Assembly: GCF_014696435.1 (NCBI RefSeq)
Contig: NZ_JACJQG010000017.1
Location: 1 to 64,000, forward strand
Direction: 5' to 3'
Length of the DNA stretch: 64,000 nt
Origin: Calothrix anomala FACHB-343
Lineage (GTDB): Bacteria; Cyanobacteriota; Cyanobacteriia; Cyanobacteriales; Nostocaceae
Positions 8,348 through 19,867 of the stretch are shown one piece after another. Numbering within the stretch: position 1 is the stretch's first letter; each line of letters begins with the position of its first letter. Made by a program: the position numbers and the translations under genes. The notes beneath the pieces are model-generated. The model was not told the DNA's origin, made no database searches, and was given only the letters and a program-made list of their open reading frames with translations.

Positions 8348-9169
8348 TTAATTGGGAAAATATTCTTGAAAGTACCAGAAAACTTGATTAGAATTTAAAC
8401 ATTGTTCTATTTCTTTACTGTTTTCCCAACTGCTAGTAATTTGTTTACTTCCAAGGGCGATGAGTGGGCCATAATGAAGTTCATTTGATGTCAACTGAAT
8501 TAAATAAAATGGCTCTTTTGACCAACCTTTTTTTTCAACCGACTCAAGTTTATATAAACTGAGGTATCGGGGGTCACGAACAACAGAAGCAACTGTTCTA
8601 CCAAGGCGGCCAATTTCTTCATAACAAATGCGATTTCCTTGGATGGCGATTCGAGTACTACTGCTAGATCCTAGAGAATAAAAACCTGATTTTAATTCTT
8701 GTGAAGAAGCCGGATCAAAAAGACGACATACAAGTAAGTTAGCTTCTTTTAATGGGTTAGCTTCGCTATGTCTGATAACTTTATTAAGCTTTTCTACCCT
8801 GATTAATTTACCGTTTTTAAAGTAACGGTTTTGCAAAATTTTGACAGAGTTTATATCGTTACAGTTGACATTAACTTCACTTTCTAAGAATTTTCTTTTT
8901 TCTACACGGTTTTCCGATTGTACAAATTCTGCTACGAATTCTGCTGCTACAAAGCTTTTAACGTATTTATAGTTACTAGGCGAAATTTGCTTAACTTTTG
9001 CTAAATCAACATAAGAAATTGCAGGTTTTAAATTTAATTGGCTCTGGCTAATAAAATCTGCGCTCACATAGGGACTAGCCTTAGCTACATTTATATAACT
9101 GGAAAATGTAATAGTAAAACTGGCAAGTAAGCAGGATGATAAATTTTTTATTCTTATCATTATTTTCAT
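8348..9169 (-). CDS. Hypothetical exported protein (273 aa)
   Basis: I do not recognise this family. The N-terminus is a plausible signal peptide: basic MKIMIRIK, a hydrophobic stretch to about residue 25, then NVAKAS as a possible cleavage site. The remainder is mixed alpha/beta-looking with a ProAspTyr-rich start. Only three or four cysteines are present (for example NCNDIN, LVCRLF). It lies 105 bases upstream of the glycosidase-VWD gene on the same strand and has similarly low GC. That proximity suggests a shared role at the cell surface, which is inference. Confidence 0.7.
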   Translation of the reverse strand: MKIMIRIKNLSSCLLASFTITFSSYINVAKASPYVSADFISQSQLNLKPAISYVDLAKVKQISPSNYKYVKSFVAAEFVAEFVQSENRVEKRKFLESEVNVNCNDINSVKILQNRYFKNGKLIRVEKLNKVIRHSEANPLKEANLLVCRLFDPASSQELKSGFYSLGSSSSTRIAIQGNRICYEEIGRLGRTVASVVRDPRYLSLYKLESVEKKGWSKEPFYLIQLTSNELHYGPLIALGSKQITSSWENSKEIEQCLNSNQVFWYFQEYFPN

Positions 9170-9287
9170 AATTGAATCATTATTATTGTATTTTATTCAA
9201 CCGAAAATAAATTTCTCAGTTATGGAAGTATCAGCAGTAAAATCCTTAGAGTATTAGTATCTGAACTTAATATGATTACCCTTTCTT

Positions 9288-9794
9288 TTAACTACAGAAT
9301 GTCTCTCCCCATTTAAGCGGTCTTCCTAACGCTGGAGCATCGACATTCTCAAATTCTTTAACTGTGCCATCACCCATTAATCCAAAGGTAATTCCGCAAC
9401 CTGGTGCTAACGTACTACCAAAAGAAACTGCACCTATTGAGTTACATTGGCTGATTATATTTTGGCTGATACTTTTCAGAAATTTAGGGGAGTTTCCAAG
9501 CTGTTTTATACCAGTTTCCACCATACGACCATTACGCACTGTACCAGTGAGATGAAATATATATTCGATAGGTCGCTCTGCTGCTGAATCGGAATAATTT
9601 TCGGAATTTTTTTTCTGATAAATATCTTGAATTAAGACATTAGGCACTTTCTGTAAACTAGTTTTTGCATTAGCGATCGCACCTTTACAAGCTGCTGTTA
9701 AATCCTGTGCTTTAACATCTGTTGGCAATATCAAAATATTGACAAAACTAAATACAACAACTGTCATTATTTTTTGAATTACAATGTTAGACAT
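9288..9794 (-). CDS. Hypothetical exported protein (168 aa)
   Basis: An unrecognised 168-residue protein with a signal peptide (hydrophobic to about residue 25, possible cleavage after VKAQ). The mature part has four cysteines (TAACKG, SQCNS, PGCG and the C-terminal TFCS) and may form disulfides outside the cytoplasm. A central TGTVRNGRMVETG segment looks like beta-hairpins. It is the first gene of the minus-strand exported group, 118 bases from the next. No function can be assigned. Confidence 0.7.
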   Translation of the reverse strand: MSNIVIQKIMTVVVFSFVNILILPTDVKAQDLTAACKGAIANAKTSLQKVPNVLIQDIYQKKNSENYSDSAAERPIEYIFHLTGTVRNGRMVETGIKQLGNSPKFLKSISQNIISQCNSIGAVSFGSTLAPGCGITFGLMGDGTVKEFENVDAPALGRPLKWGETFCS

Positions 9795-10253
9795 AATTTT
9801 GTATTACAAAAATCTTCTTAAACTGCACCCAGTGAAAAATTAAACAGCATAAATATTGAGTTGAATGGTGACAAAACACTTAGACAACTACAGTTAAGCT
9901 AGATAAAATTGTGCTGAAAAGAATTTGTATTTAAGTAGTATTACAGGATTTAACCGTAGATCTACTGAACTTAAAATAATTTAATTTCTTCTTATGGTTG
10001 AAAAATAGCTTAAAAAAGCCTAAATAGAGCCTATGGCATTTTTAGCAGGCGATCGCTTATTCGATTCATCGACAGCAAAGGGAAACTCCACGCGCCTTGG
10101 TGAGTGTTCGAGATCGTTCCCAACCCCATCGCCTCTGCAAGCTGTGCATCTAGTATGGGGTTGTAGACCCAGTTTTTCGATAACTTGAGCATAGATATAT
10201 AAAAATTTGTATGCTGAGGTTAATAGGTCTTAATAGTTCTTTTTTTTAAACTG
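9795..10253. other. Intergenic region with a long-loop hairpin
   Basis: This is the divergent gap between the exported-protein group and the antiporter gene. It contains a 9-bp inverted repeat (CAACCCCAT at 10121-10129 and ATGGGGTTG at 10155-10163) with a 25-base loop. A 51-codon frame (10033-10188) exists but has no recognisable product. The promoters for both directions must lie here; I cannot locate them with confidence. Confidence 0.4.
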
Positions 10254-12554
10254 GTGCAAGAAGATTTTAGGTTAATTGTTGATTTAGTCTCCGTTCTCGC
10301 CGTTGCTGCTGGTGGCGGACTGTTGGCGGCGCTGTTACGACAGCCTGTGTTGTTAGGGTATCTCATCGGCGGTATGGTCGTGGGGCCTGCAGGGCTGGGA
10401 TTGATTAAAGAAGTGATTCAAGTAGAGACTCTGGCTCAGTTTGGGGTCGCTTTCTTGTTATTTGCTTTGGGCGTAGAATTTTCTTTTGCCGAACTGAAGA
10501 AAGTAAAAGCGATCGCACTAGGTGGTGGTGGGCTACAAATTGCGCTGACAATTTTAATCACAGTCGCGATTTGTGGCGTCACTGGTGCTTGGGGCGCTTT
10601 ACCTGCTAAGGGCGTGTTTTTGGGGTCAATTCTGTCTTTATCTTCCACCGCCGTTGTCCTTAAATGCTTGATGGAAAGCAATGAAACGGAAACCCCTCAC
10701 GGACAGGTAATGCTAGGTATTTTGGTAGTCCAAGACTTAGCATTAGGATTAATGCTAGCAGTCTTACCCGCCCTCCATGAGCCTGGTGAAGCTATTGGGA
10801 TTGCGGTAGTGACAGCCTTAGTGAGAATTGGCTTATTTGCGGCTGGTGCAGTGGTAGCAGGAATTTGGTTAATTCCGCCGTTATTGCGACTCCTCGCCCG
10901 GACGGAAAGCAAAGAGCTATTTTTATTAGGTGTAGTTGCATTGTGCTTGGGAATTGCACTGTTGACAGAATATTTAGGCTTATCCATTGAAATGGGGGCG
11001 TTTGTCGCCGGTTTAATGATTTCTGAGGTGGAATACGCCGACCAAACTTTAACTTATGTAGAACCACTCCGAGATATCTTCGCCAGTTTATTTTTCGCCG
11101 CTATTGGCATGTTAATTGACCCAGTGTTTTTGTGGAAAAACCTGGAATTAATTTTAGGTTTAGTGGCAATAGTTTTCATCGGTAAATTTTTAATCGTCAC
11201 ACCGTTGGTGAAACTATTCCGCTATCCCTTAAAAACAGCTTTAATTGCGGGGCTGGGACTAGCGCAAATTGGGGAATTTTCCTTTGTATTGGCGAGTGAA
11301 GGGCAAGCACTGGGCTTAGTTTCTCGTTCAGTATATCTACTGATTTTAGGAACTACAGCTGTAACACTTGTTTTGACACCATTTGTGTTACGGTTAGTGC
11401 CATTTTTATTTACTTTGGCAGAATCGATGCCTTGGCTGAAACCTTATTTAGAGGAAGTACAGCCGCGAGATGTGGCTGAAGATTTGCCCTTAAAAGACCA
11501 TGTGGTAGTTTGTGGTTATGGGCGAGTAGGTAAAAATTTAGTCAAGTTATTGCAGCAGCACCAGTTACCTGTAGTAGTCATCGATCAATCGGAAAGTCGG
11601 ATTCAGCAATTACGGGATGCTGGCGTGGCTTATGTATATGGTAATTGCGTGAGTTTACATGTTCTAGAAACGGCTGGGGTGAACCATGCGAAAGGAATGG
11701 CGATCGCACTTCCCGATCCAATTAGTACCCGGCTTTGTCTGAAACGCGCCTTGGAATTGTGTCCAGAACTCGATTTAGTGGTGCGTGCTACCCAAGATAA
11801 AAATATTGAAGTGCTTTATCAACTGGGAGCTAGAGAAGTTGTACAACCAGAGTTTGAAGCCAGTATAGAAATGGCAACCTATTTATTAACAGGTTTAGGT
11901 TTACCAGCCAATGTGGTGCAACGGGAAATGCAGCAAATTCGCAAGGATCATTATTTAGACTTGCGCCCAGAACAGACTGCATTGGAAGTTTCCCGCGATT
12001 TACAGCAAGCCACCCGCGATTTAAATCGGCGCTGGTATCCCCTACCTTCTGGTTCCCCCCTGATTGGCATGAGCTTAGAAGAAGCGGATATGCGTTACTT
12101 AATTGGGGTAAGCTTAATGGCAATCCGCCGCGCTAATGGGGAAGAGATAGATTATCCCAGTAACGACACCAGATTAGAAGAAGGCGATCGCTTGTTGGTA
12201 GTGGGAGCCGATGAAGAACTAGCAGCTTTAGCAGAATTTGCTATTGGCAGAACGGCTGTACCCGGAGAAGATAGCGCTTGTCAGTGGATGACAATTAATG
12301 CCGCAACTCCAGTTTTAGGCAAAACTCTTGAAGATTTAGATATTAGCGATAAATATGGCGTAAAAATCGCAGCGATTCGGCGCGATGGTAAGTTTATCCG
12401 CACTCCCGATAGCCACATGGACTTGAAAGATGGCGATCAAGTATTGTTATGTGGCGGTTTGGCGAATTTGAATCAACTACAACCGTTGTTTACTGCACCC
12501 GACGCCGTACCCTTAACTTTGCCCGTAGTCAAAAGCGATCGCATAGAAGCCTGA
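10254..12554 (+). CDS. KefB-type cation/proton antiporter with RCK/TrkA domains
   Basis: This 766-residue membrane protein has a CPA2-type antiporter core of about 12-13 hydrophobic segments (residues ~5-385). A cytoplasmic TrkA-N/RCK nucleotide-binding domain starts with DHVVVCGYGRVGKNL (~414). Two RCK-C domains follow (about 595-665 and 675-750), each with a LxxGD(R/Q)LL(V/C)xG signature. The family exchanges K+ or Na+ for H+, gated by bound nucleotides. A duplicated RCK-C is less usual than one. Ion specificity cannot be read. The start shown is GTG with no clear Shine-Dalgarno, and the hydrophobic N-terminus supports it. A terminator follows. Confidence 0.9.
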   Translation: MQEDFRLIVDLVSVLAVAAGGGLLAALLRQPVLLGYLIGGMVVGPAGLGLIKEVIQVETLAQFGVAFLLFALGVEFSFAELKKVKAIALGGGGLQIALTILITVAICGVTGAWGALPAKGVFLGSILSLSSTAVVLKCLMESNETETPHGQVMLGILVVQDLALGLMLAVLPALHEPGEAIGIAVVTALVRIGLFAAGAVVAGIWLIPPLLRLLARTESKELFLLGVVALCLGIALLTEYLGLSIEMGAFVAGLMISEVEYADQTLTYVEPLRDIFASLFFAAIGMLIDPVFLWKNLELILGLVAIVFIGKFLIVTPLVKLFRYPLKTALIAGLGLAQIGEFSFVLASEGQALGLVSRSVYLLILGTTAVTLVLTPFVLRLVPFLFTLAESMPWLKPYLEEVQPRDVAEDLPLKDHVVVCGYGRVGKNLVKLLQQHQLPVVVIDQSESRIQQLRDAGVAYVYGNCVSLHVLETAGVNHAKGMAIALPDPISTRLCLKRALELCPELDLVVRATQDKNIEVLYQLGAREVVQPEFEASIEMATYLLTGLGLPANVVQREMQQIRKDHYLDLRPEQTALEVSRDLQQATRDLNRRWYPLPSGSPLIGMSLEEADMRYLIGVSLMAIRRANGEEIDYPSNDTRLEEGDRLLVVGADEELAALAEFAIGRTAVPGEDSACQWMTINAATPVLGKTLEDLDISDKYGVKIAAIRRDGKFIRTPDSHMDLKDGDQVLLCGGLANLNQLQPLFTAPDAVPLTLPVVKSDRIEA

Positions 12555-12566
12555 AAAGCATTTATG

Positions 12567-12618
12567 CCTGTAAATTAGCTGGTGGGCATTGCCCACCCTA
12601 CAGGTATAGAGATTTTTT
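12567..12618 (+). terminator. Terminator after antiporter gene
   Basis: A two-part hairpin: inner GGTGGGC (12581-12587) pairs with GCCCACC (12591-12597), and outer CCTGTA (12567-12572) pairs with TACAGG (12599-12604). It is followed by a T-run at 12613-12618. The TGGTGGGCATTGCCCACC core is also a common dispersed cyanobacterial palindrome. Confidence 0.7.
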
Positions 12619-12936
12619 ATATGCACAAATTAGTTCATTTTGTGCTTAATTGGTAATTCAATTTGGCAATTTTATCAAGCGTCAAACTCAGTAAATTTTA
12701 GTAAAAAAATGATGTTGATAGATAAATTTTGACGCAATATATGCTGATGGTAATTCTTAATACAAAATCTCGAATAACAATAGGATAATTTTATCGATTA
12801 TCCAACCGAGAAAATTTGGTATTTTACCAAGTTTCTCCAACATTTTTATTACAATTTGTTACATTAATAAAGGTAAATCAATCCCACTTGTCTCCGGAAA
12901 AGTATGGGCTGAATTTTACCTGCAAAAATGAGGCTG

Positions 12937-12973
12937 AAAAATCCTCATACTACTGACTCAGAGGAGGATTTTT
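12937..12973. other. Hairpin in the dxs upstream region
   Basis: A perfect 10-bp inverted repeat (AAAAATCCTC at 12937-12946 and GAGGATTTTT at 12964-12973) lies about 350 bases before dxs. It could terminate a transcript in either direction. No gene is visible next to it, so a small RNA ending here is possible but unsupported. Confidence 0.45.
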
Positions 12974-13040
12974 GATTTGTGAACCAAAGCGCGCAAGGGC
13001 AGAAAATTAACAAATGACTTTTGCGAATCGGCAATTGCTA

Positions 13041-13186
13041 CAACGGGGGTAAGGGACATCCAATTTTTTAAATACCCAATCAATTTGTAGTGCGAGCGTC
13101 TCCCTCGCTGGTGTTCAAAAGCGAGCAAGATGCTCGCACTACGGAATTTGGGTAATTTATTTTTTGTAAGTCCCTAACCCCTGCAA
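13041..13186. mobile_element. Long palindromic MITE-like element upstream of dxs
   Basis: The ~145-bp segment is a near-complete inverted repeat. The left arm runs from GGGGTAAGGGAC through AATTTTTTAAATACCCA and GTAGTGCGAGCGTCT, and is mirrored by GCTCGCACTAC, TGGGTAATTTATTTTTT and GTCCCTAACCCC. The loop is near 13110-13120. No protein is encoded. It is probably a miniature inverted-repeat element. Confidence 0.75.
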
Positions 13187-13318
13187 CGCAATGCCTCAAC
13201 TTTGCGCCGTTTGATTGTGAAAATACAACTTATTTTAACTATGGTTCTGTAAGCAACATTACCGTGGGAAAATCAGAGAATATTCAGAAGTAGAGATTAG
13301 AGAGGAAAACCCTATAAT

Positions 13319-15226
13319 ATGCATCTGAGCGAAATCACCCATCCCAATCAGTTGCACGGTTTATCGATTCGGCAGCTGCAACAAATCGCCCGTCAAATCC
13401 GCGATAAGCACCTACAAACGGTAGCAGCAACTGGGGGACACCTGGGGCCAGGTTTGGGTGTTGTAGAGTTAACCTTAGGGCTTTACCAAACACTGGACTT
13501 AGATCGGGATAAAGTTATTTGGGATGTAGGACACCAAGCTTATCCCCATAAACTAATTACAGGACGCTACAGCAACTTCCACACCCTTAGACAAAAAGAT
13601 GGTGTTGCTGGTTATCTTAAACGCTGTGAAAGCAAGTTCGATCACTTTGGCGCGGGACATGCTTCTACGAGTATTTCCGCCGCTTTGGGTATGGCTTTAG
13701 CCCGCGATTTAAAGGGGGAAAAATTTAAAGCCGTAGCTGTGATTGGTGATGGTGCTTTAACTGGCGGGATGGCGTTAGAAGCAATCAACCATGCCGGACA
13801 TTTACCCAAAACTAACCTACTAGTCGTCCTCAACGACAACGAAATGTCCATTTCGCCCAACGTAGGCGCAATTCCTCGCTATCTCAACAAAATGCGCCTC
13901 AGCGCACCCGTGCAGTTTATTAAAGATAATTTTGAGGAACAATTCAAGCACATTCCTTTTGTCGGTGAATCTTTGTCTCCCGAACTGGGACGGATCAAAG
14001 AAGGGATGAAACGTTTGGCTGTTCCTAAAGTGGGTGCAGTATTTGAAGAACTAGGCTTTACCTATATCGGGCCAGTAGATGGGCATAATATAGAAGAATT
14101 AATTGCTACCTTCCAACAAGCACATCAAATCCCCGGGCCAGTTTTGGTACATGTGTCTACTGTTAAAGGTAAAGGCTATGAACTAGCAGAACAAGACCAA
14201 GTAGGCTACCACGCCCAAAATCCTTTTAATCTGACAACTGGTAAAGCTATTCCTTCGAGTAAGCCCAAACCCCCAGCTTACGCCAAAGTTTTTGCCCACA
14301 CCTTGGTTAAACTCGCTGAACAAAACCCGAAAATTATCGGGATTACAGCAGCGATGGCGACAGGTACAGGTTTAGATAAACTCCAAGCCAAATTACCCAA
14401 TCAATATATTGATGTGGGAATTGCCGAACAACACGCCGTTACCTTAGCGGCTGGTTTAGCAAGTGAGGGAATGCGCCCTGTAGCGGCGATTTACTCGACC
14501 TTCCTACAACGGGCTTACGATCAGATTATCCATGATGTCTGCATTCAAAACCTGCCAGTGTTCTTCTGTTTAGACAGGGCGGGAATTGTTGGCGCTGATG
14601 GCCCCACCCATCAAGGGATGTATGATATCGCTTATCTGCGTTGCATTCCTAACATGGTGTTAATGGCACCCAAAGACGAAGCCGAACTGCAACGGATGAT
14701 CGTTACTGGAGTTAACTATACCAAAGGCGCGATCGCTATGCGTTTCCCCCGTGGTAACGGTCATGGCGTACCCTTGATGGAAGAAGGCTGGGAACCTTTG
14801 GAAATCGGTAAAGGGGAAATTCTCCGCACTGGTGATGATGTATTACTGGTCAGCTATGGCACAATGGTTTACCCCAGTATGCAAGCCGCAGAAATTCTCA
14901 GCGAACATGGTATTGAAGCGACCGTAGTTAATGCCCGGTTCGCTAAACCCTTAGATACTGAGTTAATTGTACCTCTAGCTCAGAAAATCGGCCGCGTTGT
15001 CACCTTAGAAGAAGGCTGCGTCATGGGCGGCTTTGGTTCGGCGGTAGCAGAAGCCTTACTCGATGCTGATGTTGTCGTTCCCGTGAAGCGCATCGGTATT
15101 CCAGACATCTTAGTAGATCATGCGACACCAGATGAATCTAAGGCGGAATTAGGTTTAACTAGTCGTCAAATCGCCGAAAGAGTTTTGCAAGCTTATTTTC
15201 AGCTTCAACCATCGGCTGTTGGTTAG
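13319..15226 (+). CDS. dxs: 1-deoxy-D-xylulose-5-phosphate synthase
   Basis: Dxs condenses pyruvate and glyceraldehyde 3-phosphate to DXP, the first step of the MEP isoprenoid pathway that feeds carotenoids, phytol and quinones. The 635-residue protein has the thiamin-diphosphate GDG motif (GDGALTGG, followed by LNDNEMS about 20 residues later). It also has the N-terminal [14 protein letters not shown] active-site segment, the transketolase-like central domain ([14 protein letters not shown]) and the C-terminal domain. Length and order match the family. The ATG start follows GAGAGGAAAACCC. The gene stands alone with its own terminator. Confidence 0.96.
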   Translation: MHLSEITHPNQLHGLSIRQLQQIARQIRDKHLQTVAATGGHLGPGLGVVELTLGLYQTLDLDRDKVIWDVGHQAYPHKLITGRYSNFHTLRQKDGVAGYLKRCESKFDHFGAGHASTSISAALGMALARDLKGEKFKAVAVIGDGALTGGMALEAINHAGHLPKTNLLVVLNDNEMSISPNVGAIPRYLNKMRLSAPVQFIKDNFEEQFKHIPFVGESLSPELGRIKEGMKRLAVPKVGAVFEELGFTYIGPVDGHNIEELIATFQQAHQIPGPVLVHVSTVKGKGYELAEQDQVGYHAQNPFNLTTGKAIPSSKPKPPAYAKVFAHTLVKLAEQNPKIIGITAAMATGTGLDKLQAKLPNQYIDVGIAEQHAVTLAAGLASEGMRPVAAIYSTFLQRAYDQIIHDVCIQNLPVFFCLDRAGIVGADGPTHQGMYDIAYLRCIPNMVLMAPKDEAELQRMIVTGVNYTKGAIAMRFPRGNGHGVPLMEEGWEPLEIGKGEILRTGDDVLLVSYGTMVYPSMQAAEILSEHGIEATVVNARFAKPLDTELIVPLAQKIGRVVTLEEGCVMGGFGSAVAEALLDADVVVPVKRIGIPDILVDHATPDESKAELGLTSRQIAERVLQAYFQLQPSAVG

Positions 15227-15246
15227 TTAATTCTTCAACACCAATT

Positions 15247-15287
15247 AAAAATACACCTAACAGCGCTGCTGTGGGGTGTATTTTTTT
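15247..15287 (+). terminator. dxs terminator
   Basis: An 11-bp stem (AAAAATACACC at 15247-15257 with GGTGTATTTTT at 15275-15285) closes a GC-containing loop and ends in a T-run. It lies 20 bases past the dxs stop. Because it is A-rich on the other side, it could also serve the convergent kinase gene. Confidence 0.85.
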
Positions 15288-15310
15288 ACTTGCTATGAAA
15301 ATAGCAGAGA

Positions 15311-17155
15311 TTAACTACACTGTTTAGCATCAGCCGGATTAACAAAATCATGTAAATCCGCATCCCAAATACTGATGTAAATAAAATCACAGTTTTGGCG
15401 GACAATCTGACCCTTAACACCGCCTTTAGAAAACTGGAAATTATCAGATTGACGCTGCTGTATTTGTCTTAAACCCTGTCTAATTTCTTCATTAGCTTTA
15501 CCGCCTAACATGCCATCTAAAGTATTTTCCATCACTTGGGGGTCTACTGATTGGGCAAAAGCTGCTTCAGTTTGGCGTAATGCACCAGTATTGCGATCAA
15601 ATAAGTAGCCAACATCAATTTGATTAGGTACTATTTTATAAGTAACAGCCCGCGTATTTCGCCAAAGTCCTCTTAAGTCTCTAGCCGGTTTACCCAGGGT
15701 AGCTTCTACGCTGCTTCTAGATGTCCCTGTAGGAAATGCGGGAACTCGTTGTCTGACGTTATTAGTAACTGATTTCGGCTGCTGAGTATTATTTTCTGGT
15801 GTGGAACGGACTTCTGGTGTTGGTACTACAGGCGGCTGATTTTGAGTATTTGGCTGTGGTGCTACTGTCGCCACTGGTTCTGGAGTATCAGCTATAACAG
15901 GTGCTTGCTGCTGTGGCAATGTAGATGTAACTGGGGGCTTGGTTTCTACATTGGGGTTAACGTTAGGTTCAAAGGTAGAAGTTGGTGCGGGAATTTCTGC
16001 TACAGGTGATGGTGATGCAGTTGGTGAAGGCTGAGTATTAATAGGACTAGCGGTTGGTTGAGTATTAATAGCTGAAGGTTCAGGGGAAGGAGTAGTATTA
16101 GTGACAACTGGCGTGTCTGCTACTGGTTGGCGGGTAAGGTTAGAAAATAATACCCCAATTAACAAACCACCGACTGCTAAACCACCAAAAACCACCGCAG
16201 GCTTTTGCCAAACTGGTGTCGGAATTACTTGGCGTTGTTGCGGAGGATATTGTGGAGAATATAAAGGCTGAGTTTGGTTAGTTGATAAACTCTGTGTCCG
16301 CGCTGAGGTAGCTTGAGGCGGGATGATATAACTGGCAGATTCCAAATCATAAAGCATTTTACTAGCTGTGGTGTAGCGATCGCTAGCATGGGGTTTAATC
16401 GCCTGATTCAGTACCTTTACCAAACCAGGAGAAACATTTGGGGCATAATTCTGCCAGAGAATTTCGCCATTTTGCTGGTTAGTTTCTAATTCTTGGGGTG
16501 ATTTACCTGTAAGTAGATATATTGCTGTTAAACCTAAGCTATAAATATCAGTACCATAGACTGGGCGACCTAAAGCTTGTTCGCTGGGCATATACTCTGG
16601 CGTCCCAATTACCAGCGATTGCGCAGGTAATCCCGGAGAACTCACCACTGAACGAATAGTTTCCTTAACAGCACCAAAATCAATCAACACTGGCTTGCTA
16701 TCAGGCGAGCGAATAATAATATTATCGGGCTTGATATCTCGGTGAATAATACCTTTACTGTGAATATATTCTAAGACAGACAACAGACTTAAGAGAATTT
16801 CGCGGACAGATGTTTCGTTTAACTTTCCTTGAGTCTGGATAACATTTCTTAAAGTTTGACCTTGAATCCATTCTTGAACCAAGTAAAATTGCCCATGTTC
16901 CGAAAAATAGGCATAGAGTTCTGGTACTTGGTCGCTACTTTTACCCAAATATTCTAAAGTAGCCGCTTCTCTTTCAAAGCGCTGTTGAATTAATTGGTAG
17001 GTTTGCGGGTCATTACTGATGGGTTTGAGTTGTTTAATCACACAGCGACGGCGAGAAGGCATGTGAGTATCCTCTGCCAGAAAGGTTTCGCCAAAACCTC
17101 CAGCGCCGAGTACCTGAATAACTTGATACCGATTGTTGAGAAGGGTTATTGTCAT
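15311..17155 (-). CDS. Membrane-anchored serine/threonine protein kinase
   Basis: This 614-residue PknB/Hanks-type kinase has a glycine loop (LGAGGFGETF, from about 16), invariant Lys41, the catalytic HRDIKPDN with Asp140, and DFG Asp159. All catalytic residues are intact. A single membrane segment follows at about 315-335. A Pro/Thr-rich linker of ~140 residues comes next, then a C-terminal extracytoplasmic domain of about 140 residues (from about 475, VPAFPTGTSRSSVEATLGKP) with two cysteines near the end. The C-terminal domain may sense an envelope signal. Its targets are unknown. It is convergent with dxs and appears monocistronic. Confidence 0.92.
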   Translation of the reverse strand: MTITLLNNRYQVIQVLGAGGFGETFLAEDTHMPSRRRCVIKQLKPISNDPQTYQLIQQRFEREAATLEYLGKSSDQVPELYAYFSEHGQFYLVQEWIQGQTLRNVIQTQGKLNETSVREILLSLLSVLEYIHSKGIIHRDIKPDNIIIRSPDSKPVLIDFGAVKETIRSVVSSPGLPAQSLVIGTPEYMPSEQALGRPVYGTDIYSLGLTAIYLLTGKSPQELETNQQNGEILWQNYAPNVSPGLVKVLNQAIKPHASDRYTTASKMLYDLESASYIIPPQATSARTQSLSTNQTQPLYSPQYPPQQRQVIPTPVWQKPAVVFGGLAVGGLLIGVLFSNLTRQPVADTPVVTNTTPSPEPSAINTQPTASPINTQPSPTASPSPVAEIPAPTSTFEPNVNPNVETKPPVTSTLPQQQAPVIADTPEPVATVAPQPNTQNQPPVVPTPEVRSTPENNTQQPKSVTNNVRQRVPAFPTGTSRSSVEATLGKPARDLRGLWRNTRAVTYKIVPNQIDVGYLFDRNTGALRQTEAAFAQSVDPQVMENTLDGMLGGKANEEIRQGLRQIQQRQSDNFQFSKGGVKGQIVRQNCDFIYISIWDADLHDFVNPADAKQCS

Positions 17156-17255
17156 GCTCTAAGAAAGCGTGGACGCCTAGTAGCCTGTCGTAAGACACAG
17201 CCCTTTCCAATGTATACCAAATGCGGGGCATAGGGCATTGGGCAGAAGAAGTCAA

Positions 17256-17371
17256 AAGTCAAAAGTCAAAAGTCAAAAATATTTCTGAATGCGTGAATTT
17301 TGAATTGATTTTGTCCTCCTTGTCTCCCTTGTCCCCCCTTCCCTTCTGCCTCCTGCCTCCTGCCTTCTGCC
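17256..17371. repeat. Short tandem repeats (AAGTCAA; TGCCTCC/CTCCCTTG types)
   Basis: Two heptamer-like tracts lie between the kinase gene and the two-repeat protein gene. One is a run of AAAAGTCA units (17256-17280), the other a pyrimidine-rich run of CTTGTCTCC and CTGCCTC units (about 17313-17371). They reach to the stop codon of the minus-strand gene. Confidence 0.75.
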
Positions 17372-17794
17372 TTAAGACAAAGAATACCCCGTCGCCTTCT
17401 GAACGAATTGCAAAACTTTTTGATAAGACTCAGGATTACTCACGGGATTGATAATGATGGGAATTGTGCCATCTGGTAACCAAAATGTAATCCTGCCATT
17501 AGCCTCTTGGCAAAAAGAACTGATGCAATTGAGGTTAATTACATATTCATTGTTTTCATAAAAAATTTTTACCCAATGGGGATGTTCGACTTCTAAGTCT
17601 GTCACATGTTCTATGTATCTCAAAATTTTCTGATAGTCTTGGGGATTAGTTTGTGGGTTAATCACTATAGGAATAGCAGAATCTGGTAACCAAAAGGTAA
17701 CTCTGCCATTTTGTTCATAACAAAAGGCGTTTATACGGTCAAAATTGACCACATATTTTTTCCTTTCGTAAAGGATTTTCACCCAGTACGCCAC
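17372..17794 (-). CDS. Two-repeat hypothetical protein (140 aa)
   Basis: No known family is recognised. The protein is made of two copies of a ~65-residue unit. The first is about 4-68 and the second about 73-137. Each unit runs HWVKI(L/F)YE - (Y)V(V/I)N(F/L) - FC.E.NGR(V/I)TFWLPD - IPI(V/I)INP - NP..YQK(I/V)L. The pattern suggests a small beta-rich domain duplicated in tandem, each with one conserved FC cysteine. No signal peptide or membrane segment is present. The first codons (MAYWVKILYE) fit the start of unit one. It lies between the kinase and pyrG genes on the same strand, with ~215-255 base gaps, so an operon is not obvious. Confidence 0.8.
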   Translation of the reverse strand: MAYWVKILYERKKYVVNFDRINAFCYEQNGRVTFWLPDSAIPIVINPQTNPQDYQKILRYIEHVTDLEVEHPHWVKIFYENNEYVINLNCISSFCQEANGRITFWLPDGTIPIIINPVSNPESYQKVLQFVQKATGYSLS

Positions 17795-18050
17795 AACATC
17801 TCCTCAGCTACCCGTGATGTCACTCTTAAAAAAATTCACAATTCTCATCGTAAACAAGCTACTGCTAATTGTGAATTTTAGTTTATTGTTGTCAGCTTAC
17901 ACTAGTACAGCACGTAGGGAATAAAGATGCCATACCTATCGGTGCAGTATCAGCCAATTTTATAAGTCAGAGTAACAGTCATGGGTTTGCAGGATAGACG
18001 AGAACCCCAAACGATCAGTTTTTGGTAATTTCTAGTTCAGTCAGGCTAGA

Positions 18051-19697
<1,647 letters not shown>

Positions 19698-19717
19698 CTA
19701 AAAATACATCCGTCATC

Positions 19718-19765
19718 TGAAGTATGAAGTATGAAGTATGAAGTGTGAAGTGTAAAGTATGAAAT
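19718..19765. repeat. Heptamer tandem repeat (AGTATGA)
   Basis: About six copies of an AGTATGA-like heptamer, the last ones degenerate (AGTGTGA, AGTGTAA), occupy the divergent gap between pyrG and the first amidase gene. Together with the following CTTCATCCTT units they fill most of this promoter region. Confidence 0.8.
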
Positions 19766-19867
19766 TTCCACCAACATGCTTTAACCTTCATCCTTAGGTC
19801 TTCAGCCTTCATCCTTTTGTGGTCATTGTGCCACAGTAACTATTGTGAAATCTTCCGCGATCTTGCT

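Noticed and set aside
10033-10188. 51-codon frame with GCGATCGC inside
   Set aside because: Too short, no family, and the frame carries a HIP1 site and a hairpin, which suggests noncoding sequence.
12449-12649. Open frame overlapping the antiporter end
   Set aside because: It is a different frame over a clearly coding region and runs on into the terminator hairpin.
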